From positions 1-64,000 of the forward strand of contig NZ_JABMKX010000022.1 of assembly GCF_013204885.1 (NCBI RefSeq): DNA of 64,000 bases. The letters run 5' to 3'. Positions within the stretch are counted from its first letter, which is position 1. Each line of letters opens with the position of its first letter. The DNA is from Paenibacillus tritici. Lineage in GTDB: Bacteria; Bacillota; Bacilli; Paenibacillales; Paenibacillaceae. This document shows, one piece after another, positions 16,157 to 24,526 of the stretch. The notes under the pieces are model-generated. The model was not told the DNA's origin. It saw nothing but the letters and a program-made list of their open reading frames with translations, and did no database searches. The position numbers were made by a program, and so were the translations under genes.

Positions 16157-16978
16157 CTAGTCCAGGCCGTGCAGCCCCCTCCACTCCTCCGGCTGCATCC
16201 CGGTGACCCGCTTGAACACGGCACAGAAATAGCTGACATTCTCGAACCCTGCCCGCTGGGCAATCTCATAGATCCGCTGCCCCCGGCTGCTGAACATAAG
16301 CTGCTTGCTCCGGTTGATCCGCTGCTTGTTAATATAGGCCACCGGCCGCTCACGGACCGTCCGCTGAAACAGCCGGCACAGATACTGCGGGGAGACCTCC
16401 GCTACTTCGGCCAGCTCCCTCAGCAGCAGCGGACGGTGCAGGTGAAGCTCAATATATTGCAGCACCGGCTTCACCCGCTCCAGCTCATTGTCTGCATTCG
16501 AGGCAGGAAGCAGGCTGCGTTTCAGGTCAAGCAGTAGCGCGTACAGCAGCTTGGCACGCTCCATATTGTCCTGAAGCTCATTGCCGCAGGAGAGCGTAAG
16601 CATCTCCTCAAGCGGAGCAAGGATGGATTCTGCTCTGAGACGTCCCACCCCGGACTCCCGTATTCCCGCGTATAGCAGCATCTGGGCTGCTTCTCTCCCG
16701 TTGAAGGAGATCCAGGCCAGCTCCCATTCGCGGGTAAGCGGCGTATAGGAGTGGGGCACATCCGGGTAGAGACAGAAGATATCGCCCGCCTCGGCAATAT
16801 AGGATTTTCCCCTAATAATCACCTCACCCTTGCCGCCAAGAACCTGGTGCAGCTGATAATCCGGGAAGCCCGCAGGCCGGGACATCTCGCCCTGATGCTC
16901 CCAATACCCGATGGTCATGGCATACAGGGGCAGCAGAAGCATATCTTCCATTTCGCAAAAGATCATCTTACTGTCCAT
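16157..16978 (-). CDS. AraC-family regulator with cupin sensor domain
   Basis: A 273-aa regulator. The N-terminal cupin contains GGKGEVIIRGKSYIAEAGDI and FCLYPDVPHSYTP (sugar-binding arm type). The C-terminal 100 residues carry two helix-turn-helix motifs: LLLRELAEVAEVSPQYLCRLFQ and IYEIAQRAGFENVSYFCAVFKR, ending with the family motif GMQPEEWR. The start is ATG at 16978, preceded by GGAGGGAGGC; the in-frame upstream start at 17008 lacks an RBS. It is divergent from the beta-galactosidase gene with 132 bases between, where TATAAT (17075-17080) has no good -35, as expected of an activator-dependent promoter. It is probably the activator of that gene, responding to a galactoside. Confidence 0.92.
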   Translation of the reverse strand: MDSKMIFCEMEDMLLLPLYAMTIGYWEHQGEMSRPAGFPDYQLHQVLGGKGEVIIRGKSYIAEAGDIFCLYPDVPHSYTPLTREWELAWISFNGREAAQMLLYAGIRESGVGRLRAESILAPLEEMLTLSCGNELQDNMERAKLLYALLLDLKRSLLPASNADNELERVKPVLQYIELHLHRPLLLRELAEVAEVSPQYLCRLFQRTVRERPVAYINKQRINRSKQLMFSSRGQRIYEIAQRAGFENVSYFCAVFKRVTGMQPEEWRGLHGLD

Positions 16979-17110
16979 AGCAGCCTCCCTCCGGATGCAA
17001 ACTGGCATCCCTTAGTTTCATATTCTATTATATCCGAATAAAATCATTATATATACCCAGAACATTTCCCATTCTATAATATGAATATAACAATATAAGG
17101 AGATGTTAAC

Positions 17111-20100
17111 TTGCGCAACAAACTCTCGTATCAGCAGCCTGCCAACGGATATCCCGAATGGAACAATAATCCCGAGATTTTTCAATTGAACCGTATAGAT
17201 GCACACGCCTCCATGATGTCCTTCCCGGCAGCAGCCGATGCCCTGCAGGGGAACAAAGAAGCCTCTTCCCGTTACCAGTCTCTGAATGGAACCTGGAAAT
17301 TCGCCTTCGCCGAGACCGCAGATGCGCGGATCAAAGACTTCTATACCACCGGCTATGACTCAGCGGATTGGGCAGAGATTACGGTCCCTTCCCACTGGCA
17401 ATTCCAGGGGTATGATTATCCTCAATATACTAACGTGCGTTACCCTTGGGAAGTATCCGAGCCGGATCTGAAGCCTCCGTATGCACCGACAGTATACAAT
17501 CCGGTAGGCTCTTATATCCGTACATTCAGTGTTCCGCAGGATTGGGACGGCCAGCCTGTGTTCCTCAGCTTCCAGGGTGTGGAATCCGCTTTCTATGTAT
17601 GGGTGAACGGTGAACTGGCCGGATATTGTGAGGATACCTTCACTCCGTCAGAATTCGATATCACAGCCTACCTGCTTCCCGGCGAGAACAAGCTTGCCGT
17701 TGAAGTCTACCGCTGGTGCGATGCGAGCTGGCTCGAAGACCAGGACTTCTGGCGGCTGAGCGGAATCTTCCGCGATGTCTATCTGTATACCGCACCTTCC
17801 GTGCGGGTTGCCGACTTCTTCGTCCGCACAGAGCTGGACAAGAGCTTCACCGATGCGCAGCTCCAGGTGGACCTGAAGGTGGAGAATTATGATAACCGCA
17901 TCATCGCGGCGCATTCGGTAGAGGTACAGCTGTACGATAGTAAGCAGCAGCCGATATGGACAGCGCCGTTGTCAGCCGGATTTGCTTTTGAGCAGGATGG
18001 CACTCAGGAATTGAAGCTGTCCGCAGCGGTGAGTAATCCGGAGAAGTGGAGCGCGGAGAAGCCTAACCTCTACACCCTGCTGATTACGGTGAAGGATGAT
18101 CAGGGACAACTACTGGAAGCGCTTAGCTGCAAAGTAGGCTTCCGGACCTTCGAGATCCGGGACGGCCTGATGAAGATCAACGGCAAACGGATCGTATTCA
18201 AGGGCACCAACCGCCATGAATTCTCCTGCGATACCGGCCGTGCTCTCTCCAAAGAGGACATGATCACCGACATCAAGCTCATGAAGCTGCATAATATCAA
18301 CGCCGTGCGGACTTCCCACTATCCGAATCAATCCGTCTGGTACGAGCTCTGCGACGAATACGGTCTCTATGTCATTGATGAGACGAACCTGGAGACCCAC
18401 GGCTCCTGGCAATACGGGCAGCAGGAGCTGCACGACGGCAATGTTCCCGGCAGCCGCCCGGAATGGCGTGCGAATGTAATCGACCGTTGTAACTCCATGA
18501 TGCAGCGGGACAAGAACCACCCGTCTGTGATCATCTGGTCGCTCGGCAACGAATCCTTCGGCGGCGATAACTTCCTGGCGATGTACGACTATCTCAAGGA
18601 AGCCGATCCGACCCGTCCGGTACATTATGAAGGGATCTATCATTACAGACCTTCGGAAGCGGCCAGTGATATCGAATCGACCATGTATATCAAGCCCGAT
18701 GATGTGGTGAAGTACGCACTCAGCAATCCGCAGAAGCCGTACATTCTGTGTGAATACAGCCATGCTATGGGGAACTCCTGCGGCGGTCTGCATCTCTATA
18801 CAGAGCTGTTCGACAAATATGACAGCATCCAGGGCGGCTTCATCTGGGACTGGGTGGATCAAGCGATCCGCACTTCCACTCCCGAAGGGATCTCTTACCT
18901 GGCCTACGGCGGGGATTTCGGGGAGAAGCCGCATGACGGCAACTTCAGCGGCAACGGGCTGCTGTTCGCGGACCGGACCGTTACTCCCAAGCTCTACGAG
19001 GTTAAAAAATGCTACCAGAACGTCACCTTTACAGCGCTGGATCTCCAGAGCGGACGTTTCCAGGCCCGCAATAACTTCCTGTTCACAGACCTGGAAGACT
19101 ATAAGCTGATATGGAATCTCGCTCTGAATGGCGAGACTGCCCGTGAAGGACAGCTGCCGCTCTCCGTAGCACCCGGCGAAGCAGCCAGCTTCACGATCCC
19201 GCTGGATTGGGGCCTGCTGGAGGCAGATAAGGAAGCTGTGCTTACCCTGTCGTTGGTTCAAGACGGGGCAACCTCCTGGTCGGCTCCAGAGCATGAGATT
19301 GCCTGGGAACAGTTCGTACTCTCACCGTACATTCCATCCGGCAACCCGGATAGCTCAGGCAGTACGCTACAGGTGAACGAGCAGGATGGCTTCCTGACCT
19401 TCGAGGGCAATGGCTTTGCACTCTCCTTCGAGACTGCCACCGGCGCGCTGACCTCTCTGAAGTCCTCCGGGAAGGAGTATCTGCTTGCACCGGTCAGACC
19501 CAATTTCTGGAGAGCCGTAACGGACAACGATCTCGGCAACAAGCATCCGGAGCGCTGCGCCAGCTGGAAGGAAGCCTCTTACCAGCGCCAGCTGGCCCGA
19601 TTCAGCTGCCGGGTTGAAGGCAACCTCGGCTTCGTAACCGTTGACTACCTGCTGGATACACTGCCGGCATCCACCTTGCGTGTTCATTATGAGATTCGTA
19701 CAGATGGTTCTGTCGAGATTGCGCAAGAGCTTAACCCGGGCAGCGGCAGCCTGCCGGAGATCCCGGAATTCGGGCTGGTCTTCGAGCTGGACAGCAGCCT
19801 GGACACGGTCTCCTGGTACGGCCGCGGGCCGCATGAGAACTACTGGGACCGGCAAGCCGGAGCTAAGCTGGGACGCTATACCGGCAAGGTGAGTGAGCAA
19901 TTCACGAATTACCTCCGCCCTCAGGAGTGCGGCAATAAGACGGATGTCCGCTTTGCTTCCGTCACCGCAGGCCGTGAAGGACAAGGATTGTCCGTGGAGA
20001 GCGCTGTCCCTATCGAAGTCAATGCGCTTCCTTGGACTCCCGCCGAGCTTGAGGCCAGCGACCACGGCTATAAGCTTCCGGCGTCCGGCAGAACGGTGCT

Positions 20101-20224
20101 GCGTGTAAATTACAAGCAGATGGGCGTCGGCGGCGACGACAGCTGGGGTGCTCCAACCCATGAGCAGTTCACCCTGCCGGCTAACCGTCCTTATGCCTTC
20201 AAGTTCAAGCTGTCCCTGCTATAA
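17111..20224 (+). CDS. lacZ: Beta-galactosidase, glycoside hydrolase family 2 (LacZ type)
   Basis: A 1037-aa cytosolic enzyme hydrolysing terminal beta-galactosides by retention. Domain order as in LacZ: sugar-binding domain (SHWQFQGYDYPQYTNVRYPW near residue 96), two immunoglobulin-like domains flanking the TIM barrel (FKGTNRHEF near 365, acid/base Glu481 in SLGNESFGG, nucleophile Glu548 in ILCEYSHAMGNS), and a C-terminal beta-sandwich with WYGRGPHENYWDR near residue 905. The length matches the LacZ family (about 1020). It starts at TTG 17111, eight bases after AAGGAG. It is divergent from the AraC regulator, monocistronic, and followed by a strong terminator. No permease gene is linked. Confidence 0.95.
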   Translation: MRNKLSYQQPANGYPEWNNNPEIFQLNRIDAHASMMSFPAAADALQGNKEASSRYQSLNGTWKFAFAETADARIKDFYTTGYDSADWAEITVPSHWQFQGYDYPQYTNVRYPWEVSEPDLKPPYAPTVYNPVGSYIRTFSVPQDWDGQPVFLSFQGVESAFYVWVNGELAGYCEDTFTPSEFDITAYLLPGENKLAVEVYRWCDASWLEDQDFWRLSGIFRDVYLYTAPSVRVADFFVRTELDKSFTDAQLQVDLKVENYDNRIIAAHSVEVQLYDSKQQPIWTAPLSAGFAFEQDGTQELKLSAAVSNPEKWSAEKPNLYTLLITVKDDQGQLLEALSCKVGFRTFEIRDGLMKINGKRIVFKGTNRHEFSCDTGRALSKEDMITDIKLMKLHNINAVRTSHYPNQSVWYELCDEYGLYVIDETNLETHGSWQYGQQELHDGNVPGSRPEWRANVIDRCNSMMQRDKNHPSVIIWSLGNESFGGDNFLAMYDYLKEADPTRPVHYEGIYHYRPSEAASDIESTMYIKPDDVVKYALSNPQKPYILCEYSHAMGNSCGGLHLYTELFDKYDSIQGGFIWDWVDQAIRTSTPEGISYLAYGGDFGEKPHDGNFSGNGLLFADRTVTPKLYEVKKCYQNVTFTALDLQSGRFQARNNFLFTDLEDYKLIWNLALNGETAREGQLPLSVAPGEAASFTIPLDWGLLEADKEAVLTLSLVQDGATSWSAPEHEIAWEQFVLSPYIPSGNPDSSGSTLQVNEQDGFLTFEGNGFALSFETATGALTSLKSSGKEYLLAPVRPNFWRAVTDNDLGNKHPERCASWKEASYQRQLARFSCRVEGNLGFVTVDYLLDTLPASTLRVHYEIRTDGSVEIAQELNPGSGSLPEIPEFGLVFELDSSLDTVSWYGRGPHENYWDRQAGAKLGRYTGKVSEQFTNYLRPQECGNKTDVRFASVTAGREGQGLSVESAVPIEVNALPWTPAELEASDHGYKLPASGRTVLRVNYKQMGVGGDDSWGAPTHEQFTLPANRPYAFKFKLSLL

Positions 20225-20269
20225 ACCGCCTCAGCGGGAAATAGAAGGATAGAGTTATATTTCAATTAA

Positions 20270-20314
20270 GGGGTGTCCCCAGCAGTTACTGCGGCTTGGG
20301 ACACCCCTTTTTTG
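20270..20314 (+). terminator. Rho-independent terminator of lacZ
   Basis: GGGGTGTCCC pairs with GGGACACCCC with an internal AGCAG/CTGC-like stem, followed by TTTTTTG. The outer stem and the GTCCC/GGGAC pairing resemble the terminator at 76-121. Confidence 0.9.
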
Positions 20315-20333
20315 CTTGCCCATTACCAAATCA

Positions 20334-20511
20334 TGCTCATATTGCAACATTTCCGTTATGATTGCCGCTATAATCCACAGTTGTTGTATAAATTGCAGCA
20401 TTCTCCCCTTCTCCAAGCAGCTTAGCGGGACAATTCCTGCAATTCCTGCAACAATCTGTCCCAACACCTATTTATCCAGGAAACCAAGCTGCAATTTGTA
20501 CAACATTTGAG
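20334..20511. repeat. Dispersed intergenic repeat family 1, copy 1 (about 178 bp)
   Basis: Matches 44751-44927 along its whole length with conserved blocks: TGCTCATATTGCAACATT, TTGTTGTAYAAA, AATTCCTGC with following ACAACAATC-like bases, and TGCAATTT near the end. Both copies lie just after a plus-strand gene and contain no reading frame. The blocks alternate TTGCA/TGCAA and TTGTTG/CAACA elements, so the RNA can fold on itself. The remaining sequence up to the next gene at 20744 holds a 7-2-7 dyad at 20556-20571 but no other feature I can support. Confidence 0.7.
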
Positions 20512-20743
20512 CCTATGCAGGCTGAATCTTAAGAACCCGCTTGCTGCATTCACTCATCTATGAACATAGATCAACCGGACGGTAAACTGCTGCATTCCCC
20601 CTTCATTTTCCCGCCCAATATTTATCTTGAATTATCTCCTCACTCCGGCGAAAATAAAGTCATATCGCAAGAATACAAAGCTTACACTAGTGTGAACACT
20701 TCGCTTACCCAGCCCCTATATTACCCTGGTGAGGAGATATGGT

Positions 20744-21718
20744 ATGTCAGACACCGCCGCAAGAATCCGGGATGAAATCCTGGGCTCCATTACTGAATTT
20801 TTCGGGGTACATGTCACTGAAGCTGTGCAGATTAATCAGGGGTTCCTGAATCTGAAATGGAAGCTCGCAAGCGACCACGGGCCTTTGTTCGTGAAGCAGT
20901 ACAGCAAGGTCCGTTACCCGGAGCACCTTACCCGCGGACTTGAGGTCTCCTTGACCCATCAGGATCGGCTGCACCTGCAAGGACTCCCGGTTCCGAAGTT
21001 ATTCTCCCATCAGGGCAACTATGTGTTGAGAACGCCTTCACAGGAACGGTATGTGCTGATGAAACTATGTGACGGACACAGTATTGCGCCCGGCTCGGCA
21101 ACGGTGCAGCAAATGTATACACTGGGGAGCGTCGTCGGCCGGATGCATAAGGTGCTGAACACAGATCTGACTCCATTGCCGCTCCACTGGAATATACGGA
21201 CCCAAGAAGCTATGGTGAGCAACTGGGAGAAAAGATACCTTCAGGCCACCGCCCTTCATAATGGCGAAACGGTTGCAGCACTTGAGCTTCAGCGGCGGAT
21301 CATTGATGGAATGGATACCGGAATCTTCGCAAACTGCGAGCGGGGCTGGGGACACCGGGATCTGTTCGTGGATAATATTCTATTCCGTGCAGATGAGGTA
21401 GCGGCCCTCATTGACTTCGACAGGCTGCATTTCATCTATCCTGAATTCGATATCTCCCGGCCCCTCCTCTCCTGCGCCTTGTCAGACAATCAGCTCCGGC
21501 TGGACCGCGTTCAGGCCTTTGTAACAGGCTACCGCCAATATAGTCCCTTACCGCTCAGCAAATTGATCCGCTCCATTAAATTAACCTGGTGGAGAGAAGC
21601 CGAATGGATCGCGGTTCCTGAGCCGGATGAATTCACGCCGCTCATAAGGTTCCGCCACGAAAATCATTGGGTCGCCGCCAACTGGGACCGCCTGGAGGAT
21701 CTTCTTGCCGGAATTTGA
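20744..21718 (+). CDS. Aminoglycoside-phosphotransferase/CotS-type kinase-like protein
   Basis: A 324-aa protein of the APH/choline-kinase superfamily. Evidence: catalytic loop GHRDLFVDNIL (HxDxxxxN) near residue 207, the DFG-equivalent ALIDFDRLHFIYPEFDI shortly after, and an N-lobe FVKQYSK lysine near 58. Related proteins in Bacillales include CotS spore coat kinases and homoserine-kinase-like enzymes. The start is ATG at 20744, after GAGGAGATATGGT; an in-frame GTG 15 bases upstream is inside the RBS. The substrate is unknown. The gene converges on the GH16 gene with 6 bases between stops, so it is not part of the glucan operon. Confidence 0.85.
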   Translation: MSDTAARIRDEILGSITEFFGVHVTEAVQINQGFLNLKWKLASDHGPLFVKQYSKVRYPEHLTRGLEVSLTHQDRLHLQGLPVPKLFSHQGNYVLRTPSQERYVLMKLCDGHSIAPGSATVQQMYTLGSVVGRMHKVLNTDLTPLPLHWNIRTQEAMVSNWEKRYLQATALHNGETVAALELQRRIIDGMDTGIFANCERGWGHRDLFVDNILFRADEVAALIDFDRLHFIYPEFDISRPLLSCALSDNQLRLDRVQAFVTGYRQYSPLPLSKLIRSIKLTWWREAEWIAVPEPDEFTPLIRFRHENHWVAANWDRLEDLLAGI

Positions 21719-21724
21719 GCGGGC

Positions 21725-22471
21725 TCAATTCTGGTACAGCCGGATACTTGACACAGTCATTACGGCCGGAAAAACCGCTAAGTCCACTTCCACATGATCA
21801 TACCACCCGCCAACAGCAAGATTAAGCAGCAGATAGAACGGCTGATCAAACGGCATGACACCCGGCTCCAGCCGCCGCTCCGCGAAGCAGTGCCCGTCTA
21901 CCAGCCACCTTATGGAGCCTTCGTCCCATTCCAGCGCATACTCCCGGAACTCATCAATCATTCCGCGCTCCAGCTCATGGGTGAATTCTTCGACGACCTT
22001 ATGCTCCAGATCCGGCCCATAGTGCAGCGTCCCCGCTATGTGCCTGGGCAGGCGGCCCTTCGCCTCCAGGATGTCGATCTCACCGGAGGCAGGCCAAGGG
22101 CCGTAAGCCTGATCCTGCGGAAGCAGCCAGATGGCAGGCCAGAGCCCCTGCCCTACCGGCAGCTTGGCGCGCACGACCAGCCTGCCGTAGCAATAAGCGA
22201 AATGGTTCTTCGTATCCAGCCGTGCCGAGGTATACTCGAAGCTCCGCCCCTCCTGCTCCGTCACTTCGCGGCGCGCACATAGCTGCAATCCTTCCTCTCC
22301 GATAGACAGATTCCCCCGATGCCCTGTATAGAATTGTTGCTCCCCGTTGCCCCAGCCCGGAAATACGGGATTCCCGTCATTGTCCAGCAGGTCGTTACCC
22401 AGGCGAATGTTCCAGAGCTTCAAATCCGCCGCTTCACTTGTGAAATCCTGCTCCCATACAAGCTTGTTCAT
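21725..22471 (-). CDS. Cytoplasmic GH16 beta-glucanase
   Basis: A 248-aa single-domain GH16 enzyme, probably a beta-1,3(-1,4)-glucanase. The catalytic motif is SGEIDILEAKG, with nucleophile Glu131, Asp133 and acid/base Glu136; GLWPAIWLLPQDQAYGPWPASGE and FDQPFYLLLNLAVGG are the usual flanking blocks. It has no signal peptide, so it should act in the cytosol on imported oligosaccharides. The start is ATG at 22471 because AAAGGAGTG sits about 8-10 bases upstream; the in-frame GTG at 22480 abuts the RBS. It is divergent from the ABC importer operon and closely similar around the active site to the secreted GH16 at 30484. Confidence 0.93.
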   Translation of the reverse strand: MNKLVWEQDFTSEAADLKLWNIRLGNDLLDNDGNPVFPGWGNGEQQFYTGHRGNLSIGEEGLQLCARREVTEQEGRSFEYTSARLDTKNHFAYCYGRLVVRAKLPVGQGLWPAIWLLPQDQAYGPWPASGEIDILEAKGRLPRHIAGTLHYGPDLEHKVVEEFTHELERGMIDEFREYALEWDEGSIRWLVDGHCFAERRLEPGVMPFDQPFYLLLNLAVGGWYDHVEVDLAVFPAVMTVSSIRLYQN

Positions 22472-22619
22472 CCACTGCACACTCCTTTCGTTTAATCACA
22501 GCATAATGAATTTCCGGCCCCCGTGGGCGGAATCCAAAAAATTGGGATAGGGTCAATAATCATGGCCTTTTTTCCTCAGCCCTTTTCTCATACGATGATA
22601 GAGGAAGGGGGCACAAGAT

Positions 22620-23540
22620 ATGTTCCACACGAGAACGGAACAAATGAAAGCGCTTCTCAGGCAATGGCAGCTGCAAAGCATGGTGATCCCGGGCATCCTC
22701 TGGATGTTCATCTTCTGTTACGTCCCTATGCTGTGGCTGATCATTGCCTTTATGGACTTCAGTATCGCCAAGCCCATGCTGGAGTCTCCATTTGTCGGTC
22801 TGAAGCATTTTCAGGATTTCGTCACAGATGACCGGTTTTGGCGTTCAATCCGCAACACCCTCGGCATGAGTACGATCAAGCTCGTGCTGGGTTTTCCCAT
22901 CCCTATTTTCTTCGCTTTGCTGCTCAATGAGATCCGCAGTCTCCAGTTAAAGCGTACGGTGCAGACCATCTCTTACCTGCCCCATTTCATTGCCTGGACG
23001 ATCTTCGGCGGCATCGCACTCAACTGGCTGGGCGAGGGCGGTGTAATCAACCAGTTGATGCTGGCGTTGGGGCTTCAGGACCGGGAGATCCTGTTTAACA
23101 GCGACCCTAAGTACTTCTGGTGGATTACCTTTTTCACTGATACGCTGAAGGAGACCGGCTGGAGTGCCATCATCTACATAGCAGCCATAGCCGGCATTGA
23201 TCCGGGGCTGTATGAGGCAGCCGAACTCGATGGAGCGAACCGCTGGCAACGGATGTGGCATATCACGGTTCAGAGCATCCGCCCCACGATTGCGATTCTG
23301 TTCATCCTCGCCGTCAGCGGAATTCTCGGCAGCAACTTTGAGCAGATCTTCATGCTGAAGAACAATATGAACATGAAGATGGCGGAGAGTCTGGACCTCT
23401 ACATCTATAACATGGGGCTGGTCTCCGGGCGTCACTCCTTCTCCACCGCAGTCCTGTTTGCCCGCTCGATTGTCGCGCTGGGACTGCTCCTGTTAGCCAA
23501 TCAGACGTCCAAGAAGCTGACGGGGGACAGTATTTTTTAG
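22620..23540 (+). CDS. Sugar ABC transporter permease (LplB type)
   Basis: A 306-aa inner-membrane protein with six predicted helices. The EAA loop is YEAAELDGANRWQRMWHITVQSIRP (residues about 199-223), which contacts the ATPase. The N-terminus (VIPGILWMFIFCYVPMLWLI) is typical of CUT1 permeases that import complex oligosaccharides. GAGGAAGGGGG precedes the ATG. It is the first gene of an operon with the second permease and a binding lipoprotein; no ATPase gene is present, as for systems that share MsmX-type ATPases. The substrate is inferred to be beta-glucan oligomers from the flanking GH16 genes. Confidence 0.93.
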   Translation: MFHTRTEQMKALLRQWQLQSMVIPGILWMFIFCYVPMLWLIIAFMDFSIAKPMLESPFVGLKHFQDFVTDDRFWRSIRNTLGMSTIKLVLGFPIPIFFALLLNEIRSLQLKRTVQTISYLPHFIAWTIFGGIALNWLGEGGVINQLMLALGLQDREILFNSDPKYFWWITFFTDTLKETGWSAIIYIAAIAGIDPGLYEAAELDGANRWQRMWHITVQSIRPTIAILFILAVSGILGSNFEQIFMLKNNMNMKMAESLDLYIYNMGLVSGRHSFSTAVLFARSIVALGLLLLANQTSKKLTGDSIF

Positions 23541-23552
23541 GAGAAACGGATT

Positions 23553-24482
23553 ATGAGCGGCGAAGCCGACTCCCCCTGGAAAGGAGACAACAGATTCATG
23601 GCAAGACGCGGAGGTTTGCGGCGGATTGGCGCTTTTGATCTTATCAACACCCTGCTGATGCTGGCAGTCTGCTTCCTGACGCTGTACCCGATGTGGTTCG
23701 TGCTCGTCAACTCGCTGAATTCACCGGCGCAGGCTTCGCTGGGTACCGTCAACTGGTTTCCCAAAGAGCTGTCACTCGCCAGCTACAGTGTTGCTTTTAA
23801 CGACAGAACCTTGATGAACGGCTTCTACATCACAACGCTGCGTACGGTAATCGGAACGGTAGTGCATGTGCTGTTCACTGCAATCATTGCTTACGGAATG
23901 AGCAAATCGAGTCTCATGGGCCGCAAGCTGTATCTCAAAATCTCATTGATTACGATGTTGTTCTCAGGCGGGCTGATTCCCTCCTTCATTCTCATGACGA
24001 AGCTGGGCCTGTATGATAGCTTCTGGGTGTTCATCATCCCGTCCATGTATACTTTCTTCAATATGGTTATATTTATGAGCTTCTTCCGCACTATTCCGGA
24101 CAGCCTGGAGGAATCCGCCAAGGTCGACGGTGCCTCGGATTACGGTGTGCTGTTCCGGATTGTACTGCCTAACAGCATGGCGGTCATTGCCACTATCGCC
24201 CTCTTCTCTGCGGTCTATCACTGGAATGATTATTATCAGGGCGTCATCTACATTCATTCTCAGGAGCTGCTCCCGCTGCAGACGATGCTGTACAAAATCA
24301 TCGCCGAGAACACCATGTCCTTCATGCAGCAGCAGGCGATGGCCCAATTCGGTGCCCGGCTGCCCGGCAATTCGATCAAATTCGCCTCGATGATGGTGGC
24401 CACGCTGCCTATCCTTATCTTTTACCCCTTCATTCAGCGTTATCTGGTCAAGGGCGTGATGATCGGCGCGATTAAGGGCTAA
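23553..24482 (+). CDS. Sugar ABC transporter permease (LplC/YtcP type)
   Basis: A 309-aa membrane protein with six helices and the EAA loop LEESAKVDGASDYGVLFRIVLP near residues 188-210. The C-terminus FVQRYLVKGVMIGAIKG-like ending (PFIQRYLVKGVMIGAIKG) is the hallmark of this permease class. AGGAGAAACGG lies before the ATG; a second in-frame ATG 15 codons later (MARRGG) is possible and would remove a non-conserved hydrophilic tail. It follows the first permease by 12 bases and forms the heterodimeric channel with it. Confidence 0.93.
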   Translation: MSGEADSPWKGDNRFMARRGGLRRIGAFDLINTLLMLAVCFLTLYPMWFVLVNSLNSPAQASLGTVNWFPKELSLASYSVAFNDRTLMNGFYITTLRTVIGTVVHVLFTAIIAYGMSKSSLMGRKLYLKISLITMLFSGGLIPSFILMTKLGLYDSFWVFIIPSMYTFFNMVIFMSFFRTIPDSLEESAKVDGASDYGVLFRIVLPNSMAVIATIALFSAVYHWNDYYQGVIYIHSQELLPLQTMLYKIIAENTMSFMQQQAMAQFGARLPGNSIKFASMMVATLPILIFYPFIQRYLVKGVMIGAIKG

Positions 24483-24526
24483 CCCAGTCATTCCATTGAA
24501 CTCTATACTGAAAGGATGATTCTGCC

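Noticed and set aside
18110..19294. 394-aa minus-strand frame inside the beta-galactosidase
   Set aside because: Shadow of a well-conserved GH2 gene; no RBS.
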